NCBI GenBank assembly: GCA_006386115.1
Contig: VFIW01000006.1
Coordinates: 1,508,706-1,572,705, forward strand
Length of the DNA stretch: 64,000 nt
DNA from: Globisporangium splendens
Taxonomy: Eukaryota > Oomycota > Peronosporomycetes > Pythiales > Pythiaceae
Direction of reading: 5' to 3'
The notes under the pieces: model-generated
Databases searched by the model: none
What the model was told of the DNA's origin: nothing
What the model saw: the letters and a program-made list of their open reading frames with translations, nothing else
Program-made: the position numbers and the translations under genes
Part shown: positions 1-10,068 of the stretch, one piece after another
Numbering within the stretch: position 1 is the stretch's first letter
Layout: each line of letters starts with the position of its first letter

Positions 1-2
1 GT

Positions 3-113
3 ACCCGCTGCCCGCAGGTCGGACTCTTCAGCATCAAGCTCCGCAAGGCGGCGGACCTCGTGCGTCTGCTTGAGCATGTGTCCACATTCATCCACGCGCA
101 CCACAAAAAGTAG
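3..113 (+). CDS. C-terminal end of a membrane-protein gene (partial, runs off left edge)
   Basis: The window opens inside a reading frame that encodes about 36 residues and stops at TAG 111-113. The peptide has the core VGLFSIKLRK and ends in HAHHKK. I do not recognise the family from this piece. The same peptide, slightly diverged, is encoded on the minus strand at about 5566-5700, where it follows two hydrophobic segments. This is therefore probably the cytosolic tail of a multi-spanning membrane protein, of which the downstream copy is a decayed relative. The body of the gene lies outside the window. Confidence 0.6.
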   Translation, partial: TRCPQVGLFSIKLRKAADLVRLLEHVSTFIHAHHKK

Positions 114-527
114 CGAGTGGCGACGTACCAGAGCCATAGTGACCCGCTACAACGAAACGAATCAATCAGCATCTCTTATGGCTGTGCATTTCAATTTACA
201 CACTCCAATACAATGACCATTTTATAAATTGTCTCATTCATGTGGACAATTTCTGTCCCTTGGCATGGACGTCCACCAAACAGCATTAGGAGAGGATCAT
301 TTGCGGATGGGCTTGAATCTCTAACAGCGTCGGCAATCTCTCTCTGTCAGGGTGTGGAATCATTTGTCCACAGCTCCACAATCTCTTGTTCTCACTTGTC
401 GTTCATATCAAAACGGCGTAAAACCATCGTCTTAGACAGATCAACAACAATAGTATTCGTGCTCACGTCCAATTTGAAGATAATTCAAGTCTAGTGTGGC
501 ATGCACGTGAATATGAGCAATCACCAC

Positions 528-2017
528 TCAGGCTTTTTCGGCTGGCAACACGTGAACAAATTCCTCGCGGCTTCTCGAGCAGCTCTTGGGGCAACAGTAC
601 ACCGTCACACTCAGCCAATCCATTCCACCACCCGCTGACTTTAGGGCAGGCGGGGCGGTTGCTTTGCTGTCTCCATCCGTCGTAGTAGATGCTGCTGGCG
701 GGTGGCTCGCGATCGGTGTGTGCGCAAACTGATCGACTTTGAGGAAATAGTTGATCGTCGGAGTGAGTTGAAGTTCGAACACGCGTGCTTCACCACACAC
801 GCACTTTGGGATCTTCACGTTTTGTGGCTTGGGCACGGGCCACAGCGGCTCGCCGCCGTAGTCGTAGCGCAGGCACTGAAGTGGACAACGATTGATCCGC
901 TTCTGGAAGCGCATGAAGTGGCGCTGCTGGGCTGGCGTTTTCTCATACGACTCGCCTGACGACGACGACCCGGCCGCCCCACCACCACCGTTTTTCTTTG
1001 CACTCGAGATGACTTTGCGCAGATCCCCGACATCGGTCGACTTCTCCTCTTCTTCTTGCTTGATGTATTCATCGAGCAACGCGTTCTCATGCGAGTAATC
1101 GTTTTCGCTCAGGTAGTCCTCGTACGGCTCGTCAATCACGTCAATCGGCATGGCAGGAAATACACTCGTGGACTTTCCAGTAGCAGACGAAGCGGGCAGT
1201 GGATCGCCTTTTGCATTAGCAGTAGTCTTCTTTTGCTGCTGCGTAATGGGCTTGCTGGCTGGCAGCTTCATCGCATCGTCACGTTGCAGCAGCAGCAGCT
1301 CCAAGTCAATCAGATCGTCGCCACCACTTTTCGAACCAGCGACCGCGAAAGGGTCGCTCTCATCATCGTCATTATCGCCCCAATCGCTCGAATCACCATC
1401 TGATCCTGCATCCCAGGCGCTCTTCGGTACACTGGTGCCTACTTGGGACTGTTGCTCGTCATCGCCACCTACAGCCACAGCAGTGTCTACCGTCTTGCTC
1501 TGGTCACGAAGCACTCGCCAGCTCCCTGGCGTCTCTGTACAGTCGACGGAGTTGCATCCAAAGATGTAAAGCGTGCGATCGGTGTCCACTGGCGCATACA
1601 CCTACAGTAGCATTGGCGTAAGACGACAGCTCAGTGTGTTTGCACTCAATGATGCCACCCTTCTTAAATCGCTAGACACCACAGTCATAAAGGTGCCTAC
1701 CTGTGCGACCAGGAACAATGTGTGCTGGCACTTGGGGCATGTCAGCGTGTTCGCTTCCTGCGGAGGTTCGTCGCTCTTGTACCATGCCTGATCCGCACAT
1801 TTGCGTCAAACCAATCAATACCAATGTGACAAATGAGTGACATGAGCAACTCTTCACATTCCCAACCCAGAGCATACGCATGCATGCAACGCGAACACAC
1901 AAAACGCACCGGCAGTCCGCCCGCTTTGCACACGTACGGGGAGCTGTCGTCGACCGCCTGGCGCTCCTGCACCGTGCCCAGCAGCACCACGCGCTCGTCC
2001 TCGTTCGTCGTCGCCAT
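528..2017 (-). CDS. PDCD2L: PDCD2-like protein (3 exons)
   Basis: PDCD2 family proteins act in the cytosol as dedicated chaperones for ribosomal protein uS5 (RPS2) in 40S assembly; that role is inferred from the family. Exons are 2017-1910, 1787-1701 and 1601-528, joined in phase 0, giving 422 residues. The N-terminal part has the family signature: VLLGTV near residue 11, GGLPAWY across the first splice, the Cys pair LTCPKC, then VYAPVD and RTLYIFGC. The middle is acidic and low in complexity. The C-terminal domain has GGEPLWP, CVCGEARVFELQLTP and the closing VYCCPKSC. No MYND finger is visible, which favours the PDCD2L type. ATG 2017 is the first in frame. It is divergent from the Mic10 gene, with 239 bp between the starts. 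Confidence 0.9.
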
Positions 2018-2070
2018 CGTCCTTCTGTCCAACAATGCTGCTCAAAATCAAGCCATTCGAGCATCACAAA

Positions 2071-2160
2071 GCCGGTAGTCGTCGGTATCAGTACCGGCAT
2101 ATTACACCTAGCCCCCTAAAACCGGTAGCGATACCTTCTTAACCGGTCGCAAACCGGTAT
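2071..2160. promoter_or_regulatory. Cluster of ACCGGT palindromic elements in a divergent promoter
   Basis: Between the PDCD2-like and Mic10 start codons, ACCGGT occurs at 2121, 2142 and 2153. The near-palindrome CGGTATCAGTACCG lies at 2082-2095. A very similar palindrome occurs at 56528-56541 in another divergent promoter, and TACCGGTA occurs once more at 48877. Binding-site function is an inference from repetition, symmetry and position. Confidence 0.5.
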
Positions 2161-2256
2161 GCTTTCCTGGTCAAGGACGCGCGCTCTTTTGCATATTGCT
2201 CGCTCCCTCGCGTTTTTTCACGTCAGAATACGCCAAGCGGGAGAAATCAAAGCAAC

Positions 2257-2683
2257 ATGAGCGACAACAAGAACGTGCCGTCGGAGTTCCGCATCTCGGA
2301 GAAATGGGACAAGTGCATTGAGAACTTCACGCTGCACTTCGCGGCGGGTCTCGTGGCTGGCGGCCTCACCTCTGTCGTCCTGGCGCGTACGTTCTCTGTA
2401 TATGCGCGCGCATCCCCCCACGAGCGTAGCTCCTCGTGTCCAATCTCATGCTCTGGTCTAACGCTGGATATGCTTTCGTGTGTGCTTCTATGATGGTTGG
2501 TGTGAACGTTCAGGCTCGGGCGCTGGTCGTGGTGCGTTGACGGGTTTCGGTGCGGGTGCGGGCGCCGGCTCGAGCTGGACGACGTGCCAGCTCGCGTTCA
2601 AGGGCGACAGCGACGCGCAGGCTGCCCTGGACAAGTCGGACAAGCTGGTCGACGAGATCAAGGAGAAGATCAACCGAGCCTGA
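2257..2683 (+). CDS. MIC10: MICOS complex subunit Mic10 (2 exons)
   Basis: Mic10 is the small hairpin protein of the mitochondrial inner membrane that bends cristae junctions. Exons 2257-2386 and 2514-2683 encode 99 residues. The start of the family domain is visible as SEKWDKCIEN. It is followed by two glycine-rich membrane segments: residues 29-43 with GLVAGGLTSVVLA, and about 50-67 with a GFGAGAGAG run. TTCQLAFKG follows the second, as in homologues. A charged tail of about 30 residues extends past the usual end. The donor is GTACGT and the acceptor TTCAG, phase 1. The upstream region carries the ACCGGT cluster. Confidence 0.88.
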
Positions 2684-3017
2684 TTTGCAGAGAGATCGAT
2701 AAGGAGAGAGCGTGGGATGTAAGCGATGATACTCTACGTGTGCGACGTGCGTACTGGTGATGTATAGCAATTATCGGCGTGTAGTGTCGCTGGACCTGTC
2801 AATCCTGTGGAGCGTTGCTTGTGACTATCACAGCAGTTTGCGGGTGACGTAAAGGAAGAAGGAACATACAAATTTAACAAACAAACAAACAAAAAGCGCA
2901 AAATATAATACTATATGATGATACCCTGTTCTGCAGTCGCATTTGGAGCAAACGATGAAGCTCGCTCGCTTGGTGGCAATAAATTACGCAAAAAGACTGG
3001 GACTTCAGACTCGTAAC
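2684..3017. other. Intergenic gap between converging genes
   Basis: This is the 3' flank of the Mic10 gene and of the FHA gene. It holds a short ACAA repeat near 2875-2893 and no reading frame with coding character. Terminator or poly(A) signals cannot be placed with confidence. Confidence 0.4.
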
Positions 3018-4200
3018 TCAGACCCGCTTCGTGAACGTGAACAGCAACTCGGAGCCCCCAACGGAGACCTTGTTGGGCTCCGTGGTGCTCAGCGCCTGCG
3101 ATTCGTGGGGCTCGACCGACTCGTCGTTGATGTACGAGCCGTTGGTGCTGTCGAGGTCGGTGAAAAACACGCGACCATCCGCCTCCAACCGGAGCTGCAC
3201 CGACGCGCACAAAATGCATGCACTTATGTTAGTTACAGGTGCTAACATACAGCAAGCTGCTTGGTTGCACGGAAACGAACCTGGGCGTGAGTGGTCGACA
3301 GTTCGGGGTCTTTCGGCATGCTCAGTCCGTTCGGCGCACGGAACTTGCGTCCTGTCGAGCGGCCGATCAGACACGTGCGATGCTTCTTCTTGATGCATAT
3401 ACACACGCATGGAATGTGCGAGCATGATGAGCGCGTGCATGAATGACTGGAAAGTGTGTTTGGATAGGGACGTACCGAATCGAGCTTGAGCACGTAAGTG
3501 CTTCCGTCATAGGGACCAGAGACGCACTTGATCCGGACATCGTATCCATCCGACGCTAAAGCAAAAGAAACAACAACACGTACACAATCAGAAAACCTTC
3601 ACACAGTAGTATGCACGTTTGCGTGACACGAACCATCTTGCTGACTGAGCCAAGTTTCCTTTTCGGCGACGAAAGAATCCGCGATCGCTTGCTTGGATCT
3701 CTGCATCTCTCTCCGCAGATCAGCGCACCGGGTTTTCGCATGTTCCATCAGTTTCTATCGGACGCGAACACGCATGACAACAGCAGAAGGACTTAGAATG
3801 CAAGCTCCGTTTCCATGCTCTTGCAATTATGCGCGTCACAAGTATCGCACCTGCGCCTCAGCCTCGCACTCTCGCTCAAAGAAGCCCTCCACGTCAACGA
3901 CACCGTCCAGGACCACTTCTACGGTGCTGGGCTTTGTGTCTTCGCTCGCGGCATCTCCGCCTTTCACTGATACAAATGAGCAATAATACGACAAGTTCGC
4001 ACACCACCCGAAGGCATCATCGTCAGCTAACGCCAATTGCCCATTGCGACGGTCGTAGCGCACTACACACCGGCAGTCCTAAGCACTCGAGTCTTCCTAA
4101 TAAAATAGATGCACGTACGCCTCTTGCTGCCATCCTCGTCGCCCTCGTCTTCCTGCTGCTGTTGTTTGCGCTTCATGGTCTTTCGTGTATTTCCCGCCAT
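3018..4200 (-). CDS. FHA-domain protein (6 exons)
   Basis: FHA domains bind phosphothreonine, often in nuclear signalling or RNA processing. Six short exons between ATG 4200 and TGA 3018 give about 227 residues. The N-terminus is basic and Gln-rich (KRKQQQQ), followed by an acidic patch. A predicted helical segment (about 67-106) leads into a C-terminal FHA domain. Its hallmarks are split over the last three exons: GPYDGSTYVLKLDS, then CLIGRSTGRKF with the phosphate-binding Arg-Ser, then LSTTHAQ, and finally DLDSTNGSYIND, where the Thr-Asn-Gly motif sits. Intron 3 to 2 and the exact acceptor before exon 5 could shift by one codon. I cannot name an orthologue. Confidence 0.82.
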
Positions 4201-4311
4201 TTGCAAAAGAGGTTGTTGACTACTCAGTAGTCATTGTCAGCTGCTTTAGACTACCAGGTCACTTTCCCTTTTCGTTTCCACCATATTACAGAATCGATCA
4301 TTTGGACAAAG

Positions 4312-5255
4312 ATGGTGGACGTGCGGCAGAAGAACGTGGTGGTGTGCAAGCCGATCGTGTACGGCTCGGTAGCCACGTACCTGGGACGCAAGGCGGAGGA
4401 GACCAAGACCCACCGTTGGTCCATCTACGTGCGCGGCGTCGACAACGAAGACCTCTCGTACATGATCAGCAAAGTGGTCATCACACTGCACATGAGCTTC
4501 GCCAACCCCGTGCGCGGTAATGCATGCGCTCCTATTCTTCATTCACTTGATATATGCACTCACAAACTGTATGTTGACGTGCTGCATGTGCGCAGTGTTG
4601 ACGGAACCGCCGTACGAAGTCACCGAGTTTGGATGGGGCGAGTTCGAGACGCAGATCCAGATCCATTTCCACGACGCGAACGAGCGACCTGTCGATATCA
4701 TCCACATGCTCGCGCTCTACCCACCGGGCAACCAGCCTGCAAGCACCAAAAAGGTATCGTGAATCACGCGTTGGAGTTGTGCAACTTGTGTTTGTACGCA
4801 TGGTAACCATGCTTGGGATGCGTTTCTGCCAATGGGACGAATACAGCCGGTGATCAGCGAGTTTTACGACGAGCTTGTGTTCAACGAGCCGACGGAATTC
4901 TTTTACAAGAAGCTCATGGCGGGTATGCACGCACAAGTGCATTTCTATGCTGTTTTTCATATAAACTATGATTTACCGGATCGTAATTGTGCTTCTGTCA
5001 GGTCCGGATCGAGAAGCTCCGCCCCACACGCAGCAAGATTTTTTCCCCACCTATTCTGACGTCGCAGTGCTGAAGACGCTATCACAGGCGCAGGATTTTG
5101 TGAAGCAGGAGATCCAGGAGACAAAGGATTTGCTGCTGCATACCGACATCGAGCTCAAAGAGCTGAAAGACCGGCTCGCAGAGTTTACGAAGAAGAAGAA
5201 ACAGGCAGAGAAAAGCGCGGCAGCAGTGAACAGCGCGCTGCTTCAGCACGCATAG
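4312..5255 (+). CDS. YEATS4: YEATS-domain chromatin protein, GAS41/Yaf9 type (4 exons)
   Basis: GAS41/Yaf9 is a histone acyl-lysine reader shared by the SWR1/SRCAP and NuA4/TIP60 complexes. Exons 4312-4516, 4596-4753, 4847-4922 and 5002-5255 join in frame to 230 residues, which is the usual length. The YEATS domain spans about 10-150. Visible motifs are [32 protein letters not shown] and NERPVDIIH, with the conserved [11 protein letters not shown] after it. The C-terminus is a Lys/Glu-rich coiled coil (about 170-225), as in the family. I start at ATG 4312; an ATG at 4234 in the same frame would add a non-conserved leader. Paralogue-level naming is inferred from length and coiled coil. Confidence 0.92.
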
Positions 5256-5565
5256 ACGCGTAGTTGTTAAGGTACGTCGGCTTGCTTGGGTTGTGCGCAT
5301 CTGTGTTGCTTAGTATGTGTTGACCAACGGAAACAGGTTCCAATACAATACGTCCTTGTAGTCATCGAGAGTAAGTTATCTTGGGGTATGTCGTACTTTC
5401 AGCAGATGAACTAGCCAGACAAGAAGTGTGCCAGTTACCTCTACAATGAATAAGCAAGAACAAATCTGCAACGGAATGCCTTGTGTTGTGATGTGTTAGC
5501 CTGCGCAAACTGGTCACCGCGCAGGTTCAGGATAGACCCGATGTGGCTTCGATGCGTTGACACTC

Positions 5566-6087
5566 TTACTTCTGTGGTGCGCGTGGATGAGCGTGGACAC
5601 ATGCTCAAGCAGACGCACGCGGTTCGTCGCCTTGTGGAGCTTGATGCTGAAGAGTCCGACTGGCGAGCATCGCGTCCCGAAGACCGCTTCTGGGTGACAT
5701 TGGCTCAGGATCAGCACCACGACCCCAAAGACAATGAGCACATGTCCAAAGCTGCGCATGCCCTTGTCCGTCCTGAATGCCAAAGCGAATCCACCTATGA
5801 CCAGCTCGAGACCGATAATGATCTTCAAGACCTTGAACCGAGTCGCTCGCTCGCTTGGAGTGGACCAGGTTGCAATTGTGTAGCTGCACTTCGACCAGCA
5901 GAAAATCGCCGTTCATCACATTGCTTTCCGTCCGAGCGAGCCGTATGCTGTTCGAATCGTGCGATGCCTTGACGATATTCACGGCGTCTTCGGAGATCTG
6001 ACCGTCGTGTTGTACTTGCTCGCATTTTGTTGTTGGCAAACTGCATTCACGCTGCTCTTGGTCACGTTCGAGTGGACTCCCAATGGA
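5566..6087 (-). pseudogene. Decayed inverted copy of the left-edge membrane-protein gene
   Basis: Read on the minus strand, the first frame gives DFLLVEVQLHNCNLVHS. The sense then jumps frame at about 5844-5855, where CGCT is present three times in tandem. The new frame reads RFKVLKIIIGLELVIGG, a second hydrophobic stretch (LIVFGVVVLILSQ), and a tail matching residues encoded at 3-110. Removing one CGCT unit would make the two halves contiguous, so a 4-bp slippage explains the break. The normal stop is also lost: where the left-edge copy ends HAHHKK-stop, this one reads on to 5514. Frame break and lost stop together indicate a pseudogene rather than an intron-bearing gene. Confidence 0.65.
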
Positions 6088-6224
6088 CACTTTGCAGAGG
6101 ACAGAAAAGTGGACAGCAATTGGACAATAATTACGTTGTTTCCACTGTCAAACAATTTCTACTTTTGCAATATGGACACAATTAATTCTGCCTTTCGACT
6201 GTTTCTGAGCTGTTAAAAGCTACA

Positions 6225-6284
6225 ATGTCACTAAATCAAGAGTATGTCACTTTTTGTGGAAGTCACTCCGCCACCCATGTCACT
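6225..6284 (+). promoter_or_regulatory. Four spaced TCACT repeats upstream of the RAP gene
   Basis: ATGTCACT occurs at 6225, 6244 and 6277, with a variant AGTCACT at 6261. The spacings are 19, 17 and 16 bp, and the array lies about 80-140 bp before the start codon. Direct repeats at this spacing suggest an activator or repressor array; the factor is unknown. Confidence 0.35.
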
Positions 6285-6362
6285 ATAGCGCATCAAGGGC
6301 ACACGCTTTTGTTTGCCTAGCTCTGCAGCAGCAATCGCGCACAACCGACCATCGCAGCAGCC

Positions 6363-8818
6363 ATGCGCGTGTTCCGCGTGCGCCGCGCGCTCCTCTCGAC
6401 TGCGTCGTCCTCCTCGTCCTCGTCCAATGCAACAGCAGCGCCGTCGGGCAGCACCGCCGCGCGTGTGTGGAGCCGTCGCAGCGCGTCCATCGGACGCCGC
6501 TCGTTCTCGTCGTTCAAGTTCCCGACGCCGGACGAATCGGCCATCCTCGCGCACGCCGACGACGAGCACGACCCGAACTGCTCGCAGCTGGTGTGCGGCA
6601 GCTGCAACACGCCGCTGAGCCAGACGAAGGATCTCATCTTCTTCAAATGGTATGCGTGTGTTGCAAGAGAATGGCGCTGCAGTCAGAATGGGAGAATGCT
6701 TACACATTTGCTTGTGTCTTTGATTTGCGATGCAGGAAGAACGGGATCCACTTGTCGAGCACGACGGATGCGCCGATGCGCAACCTATGCTCGCAGGGCC
6801 ACTGGGACGAAGACGTGTCGTGGAAGAAGCACAAGTTGCACTGCCTCAAGTGCGACCACCACGTCGGCACGATGGCCAAGGTGTTCACGAGCGACAAGAT
6901 CCTGTTCAGCGCCAAGCAGGTCGCGATCCAGATGCCTGCGCACCAGTCGCCGCTGACCTCGATCTCTGGGTACCCGTCGTCGCAGCTGGGCTTCTCCTAC
7001 TGGACCGAGCTCATCCTAATGCTCGAGACGCAGCCGACGCTGAAGGAAGCGCTGCAGATCCGTCGGGTAATGAATGCTGCGTAACTCTTCGTGTATCTCA
7101 TGACCGTGTTCGTGTGTACACAGAGAGACTCATAAAGCGATACGCGTGTAGGTGGATCAAATCCGAGACTTTAGCGACGCGCGCAAGAAACTGAATACGA
7201 AGTTGCTGATGGCAAAGGACCAACGCGCCTTGCTTCGGATCGTCGACGAGCATGTGAGTGCCTTACTTCTTGAGTTAGAGATAAATGTGAATGATGTTGC
7301 TGATAAGAAGAGTTGATGCGTTTGTACCATGCAATGGGACACTCTAGTTTTCGGAGATGAACGACGTGAATATCCTCACGGCCGTGGACCGTGCCGCTCG
7401 ATTTGCGTCCAACCCAACGTCGCGAAAGAACCGAGTGGTGCGTATTGAGTGTCTCCCTGTCGCGCTTTTCCGCATGCGTCCACTATGCATTTGGTGGTGA
7501 TGGTAGGCTCTTACGTGTTGTTGACATTCTTGATTTCCACACGTTAGTCGGTCACGCCGCGCATGAACTTTTTGAGCAAGTCCGAGGCTCCCGAAGACCA
7601 GTTGCTCGACATGTCATCGAGCTTCCTAGCGAGACCACGCACGCCGCAGGAAATCGCGATGGAAAAAGAGCGGTACGACCGATAGTTTAACAGTTTGTTT
7701 TGTGAGCAAGTCTTGTATCTGACCTCTTTGTCTGCATTTTGTGAATGCGCACAGGTTTTGGAAGTTGATTCTTTTGGCTGAGAACCTCGTGAATTTCAGC
7801 ATCTCGATCATGAAAGACGGCTACGAACTCGCGAACTTCATCAAGTCGATCGGGCGATTGGGGGTCGGGCGACAGAGTATCTTAGAGTACGTTGTGCATG
7901 TACTATATGGCACTTGTGCCTTTGGGTTGCTTCCATGAAGCTGACTCACTAATCTTGCTGTCGCTTATTCGTTTGTTGTACAGACCAGTGGCGAAGCAAG
8001 TGCTCTTCGTGCTCAACTCCGATACCGAAAAGCACAGCATCAATCCCCACGAAGTATCGATCATCGCAACTGCGATTGTCCACGTGAGCGCCAAGGATTT
8101 GCGCGGCGAGCCGTGGATGAAAGATCTGCTGCACGCGGCTGCGAACACGCTGCTGGACGAATCCACGCGCAAGGGCAAACCCTCTGGACTCGAGGTGCTG
8201 ATCCCGTTGGTTCGATCTTTCGTGATTGCCGACGAGTTCCACGAAGAGCTCTTTGCGCTGATGTTCGAGGAGCTGAAGCGCGGTCGACTGGAGACGAACG
8301 CGATGTTGACTCCGTTCAAGGTTCGCAACCTCAAGTCCAAGTTATACCAGGTGAATTTAGATTGTTTGCTCCACGGCCGCGACACGGAGACACTTTCTCT
8401 GAGTCCGCCGCTCGCAGAAGAGTGCAAGGAGCTGTTCCAGAGCCATCAGACCCAGTTGAAGAGCACATCGTTCCGGATTCAGCACCTGGTGTCGACGGCG
8501 CTGGATGAAATGGGCATCGAACACGAACGCTCGCTCGGACTCGACGAAGGGTATTCGCTTGACATCGCGCTCAAGAAGCAAATGATCGCGATCGAGATCA
8601 ATGATGCCGATAGCTATCAGGTGCTGGAAGACAACGGTGCTAACGAGATCCCGTTCGGCTTTGTGGATCTGAAAGCGCGTCACCTGGAGCAACTCGGGTG
8701 GGTCGTCATCCAATTGCGGGCCGACAAGTACGAACAGCTCGGCAGCGTTGACGACCGCGCGCGGTACCTGAGCATGCTGCTGGAGGTCGCCAACAATGCG
8801 CGACGCACCCAGCAATGA
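6363..8818 (+). CDS. Zinc-ribbon plus RAP-domain protein, probably mitochondrial (7 exons)
   Basis: RAP-domain proteins such as FASTK and octotricopeptide proteins handle organellar RNA. Exons 6363-6649, 6736-7066, 7152-7253, 7348-7437, 7548-7672, 7755-7886 and 7984-8818 join in phase to 633 residues. The Arg-rich N-terminus (MRVFRVRRALLSTAS) is a plausible mitochondrial presequence. Residues 78-135 hold two Cys pairs, C78-x2-C81 and C132-x2-C135, with HHVGTM after the second, resembling Yippee/Mis18/CULT zinc ribbons. A helical region follows, with motifs such as DVNILTAVDRAARF. The C-terminal RAP domain is clear: IEINDADSYQVL, GFVDLKARHLEQLGW and DKYEQLGS. A weak point is whether the zinc module and RAP region are truly one gene; the exon 2/3 splice is phase 0 and reads smoothly. 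Confidence 0.75.
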
Positions 8819-9116
8819 TAATGCAGGACTGCTTTTTGTTTGGATACACTAGACCAGGAGAGAATGGGCAAAGATCATCGCCAGAAGGAAAGGGAAACAC
8901 CTTCATCACAATTCTGAATAGACGCCACCGCTTTTCTAGCATTGAGCCAAAACCAACGCAGTATGTGGCTCACCACACGATCAAAAGTGGTAAAAAGTAG
9001 CATGTCGAATTTATTCTGGACATGCAGATTCGTCTATAGATGTGTAAAATTGTGGATATGTAGAGGGAAATCAATGTTCTAGCAACTAGCACGTTAGAAA
9101 AAAGCAACTCAAATGC
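8819..9116. other. Gap between converging genes
   Basis: AT-richer 3' flank of the RAP gene and of the lysine-rich gene. No coding signal, repeat or RNA gene was recognised. Confidence 0.4.
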
Positions 9117-10068
9117 TTACGCCTGTTTCGATTTCTTCTTCTTGCTTTTCTTCTCTTTCTTGGCGACGACGGCTTCTCCTTCTTCTTCGACTGGCGCAGC
9201 TTCGGTATCCTCCATTTCCGTCTGCTTCTGTCTCTTCTTCTTGTCCTTCTTCTTCTTGTCCTTCTTCTCGTCCTTCGCAGCCTCCTGGTCTTCGTCGGCC
9301 ACAGCCTCCGCTTCTTCCTCCTGCGCCTCGCTTTCCAGTTTGCGCTTCTTGCTCTTCTTCTTCTCCTTCTTGCTCTCCTCCACTACGACCTCCGCGACTT
9401 CCTCTTCTTCGGCCGCCTTCTCGTTCTCCTCAGACTCAGCCTTCTTCTTGGATTTCTTCTCCTTCTTCGCCTTCTTCTCCTTCTTGGATTTCTTCTCCTT
9501 CTTCGTCTTCTTCTCCTTCTTCTCCTTCTTGGACTTCTTCTTCGAGTCGTCGCTGGCGGCTTCTTCCTCGTCGCTTTTCTTGTCGTCGTCGTCGTCGTCA
9601 AAGTGCTTGTGCTCGTATCCGCTTTCTCCTTGGCGCACAAACATCGAGTACAGCCCTATTGTTAAGAAAAAAAGAAAAAAGAAAACATTGTCAGCATGCC
9701 ATCATCAGATGCCTTTATCACGCAAATTGTTTATCAAAACACGCATCTCACCGTTGTTTGGCAGACCATCCGAGCGCTTGGCTCCCTTGCGACCGATCGA
9801 ACCAAATCCAAGACCGCCCTGAAAAGTCACATGCCGAACAGTAGCCACCAGTCAATACACCAGCCATAAACAACGCTCACACTCAATCCACACACAGAGA
9901 GAAGCACTCCAGAGTCACTAGCACGAAGGCTAGTGCCATGCGACATCTTCTAATGAGACTGAAGGATTTTCAAAGACACACAGCACTCGACGCAAAACGT
10001 ACGCTTTTGCCACCGGGGCGCAGCTTGGAGAGCACTTCGTGCATCTGGATGAGCTTGTGGTCCTCCAT
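9117..10068 (-). CDS. Lysine-rich protein with conserved-looking N-terminus (3 exons)
   Basis: Exons 10068-10003, 9818-9752 and 9655-9117 encode 223 residues. The first 60 residues are ordinary sequence: MEDHKLIQMHEVLSKLRPGG, then GGLGFGSIGRKGAKR and SMFVRQGESGYEHKHF. The rest is an alternation of acidic blocks with KKEKK/KKSKK repeats. Such tails are typical of nucleolar or RNA-binding proteins. The glycine cluster faintly recalls a G-patch but lacks its consensus, so I assign no family. The repeat-rich DNA (CTTCTT on the plus strand) produces long open frames on both strands; only this one splices to a sensible N-terminus. Confidence 0.7.

Noticed and set aside
9113..9844. Ser/Phe-rich plus-strand frames of 226-243 residues.
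   Set aside because: Complement of the Lys/Glu repeat region of the minus-strand gene, whose three exons splice in phase.
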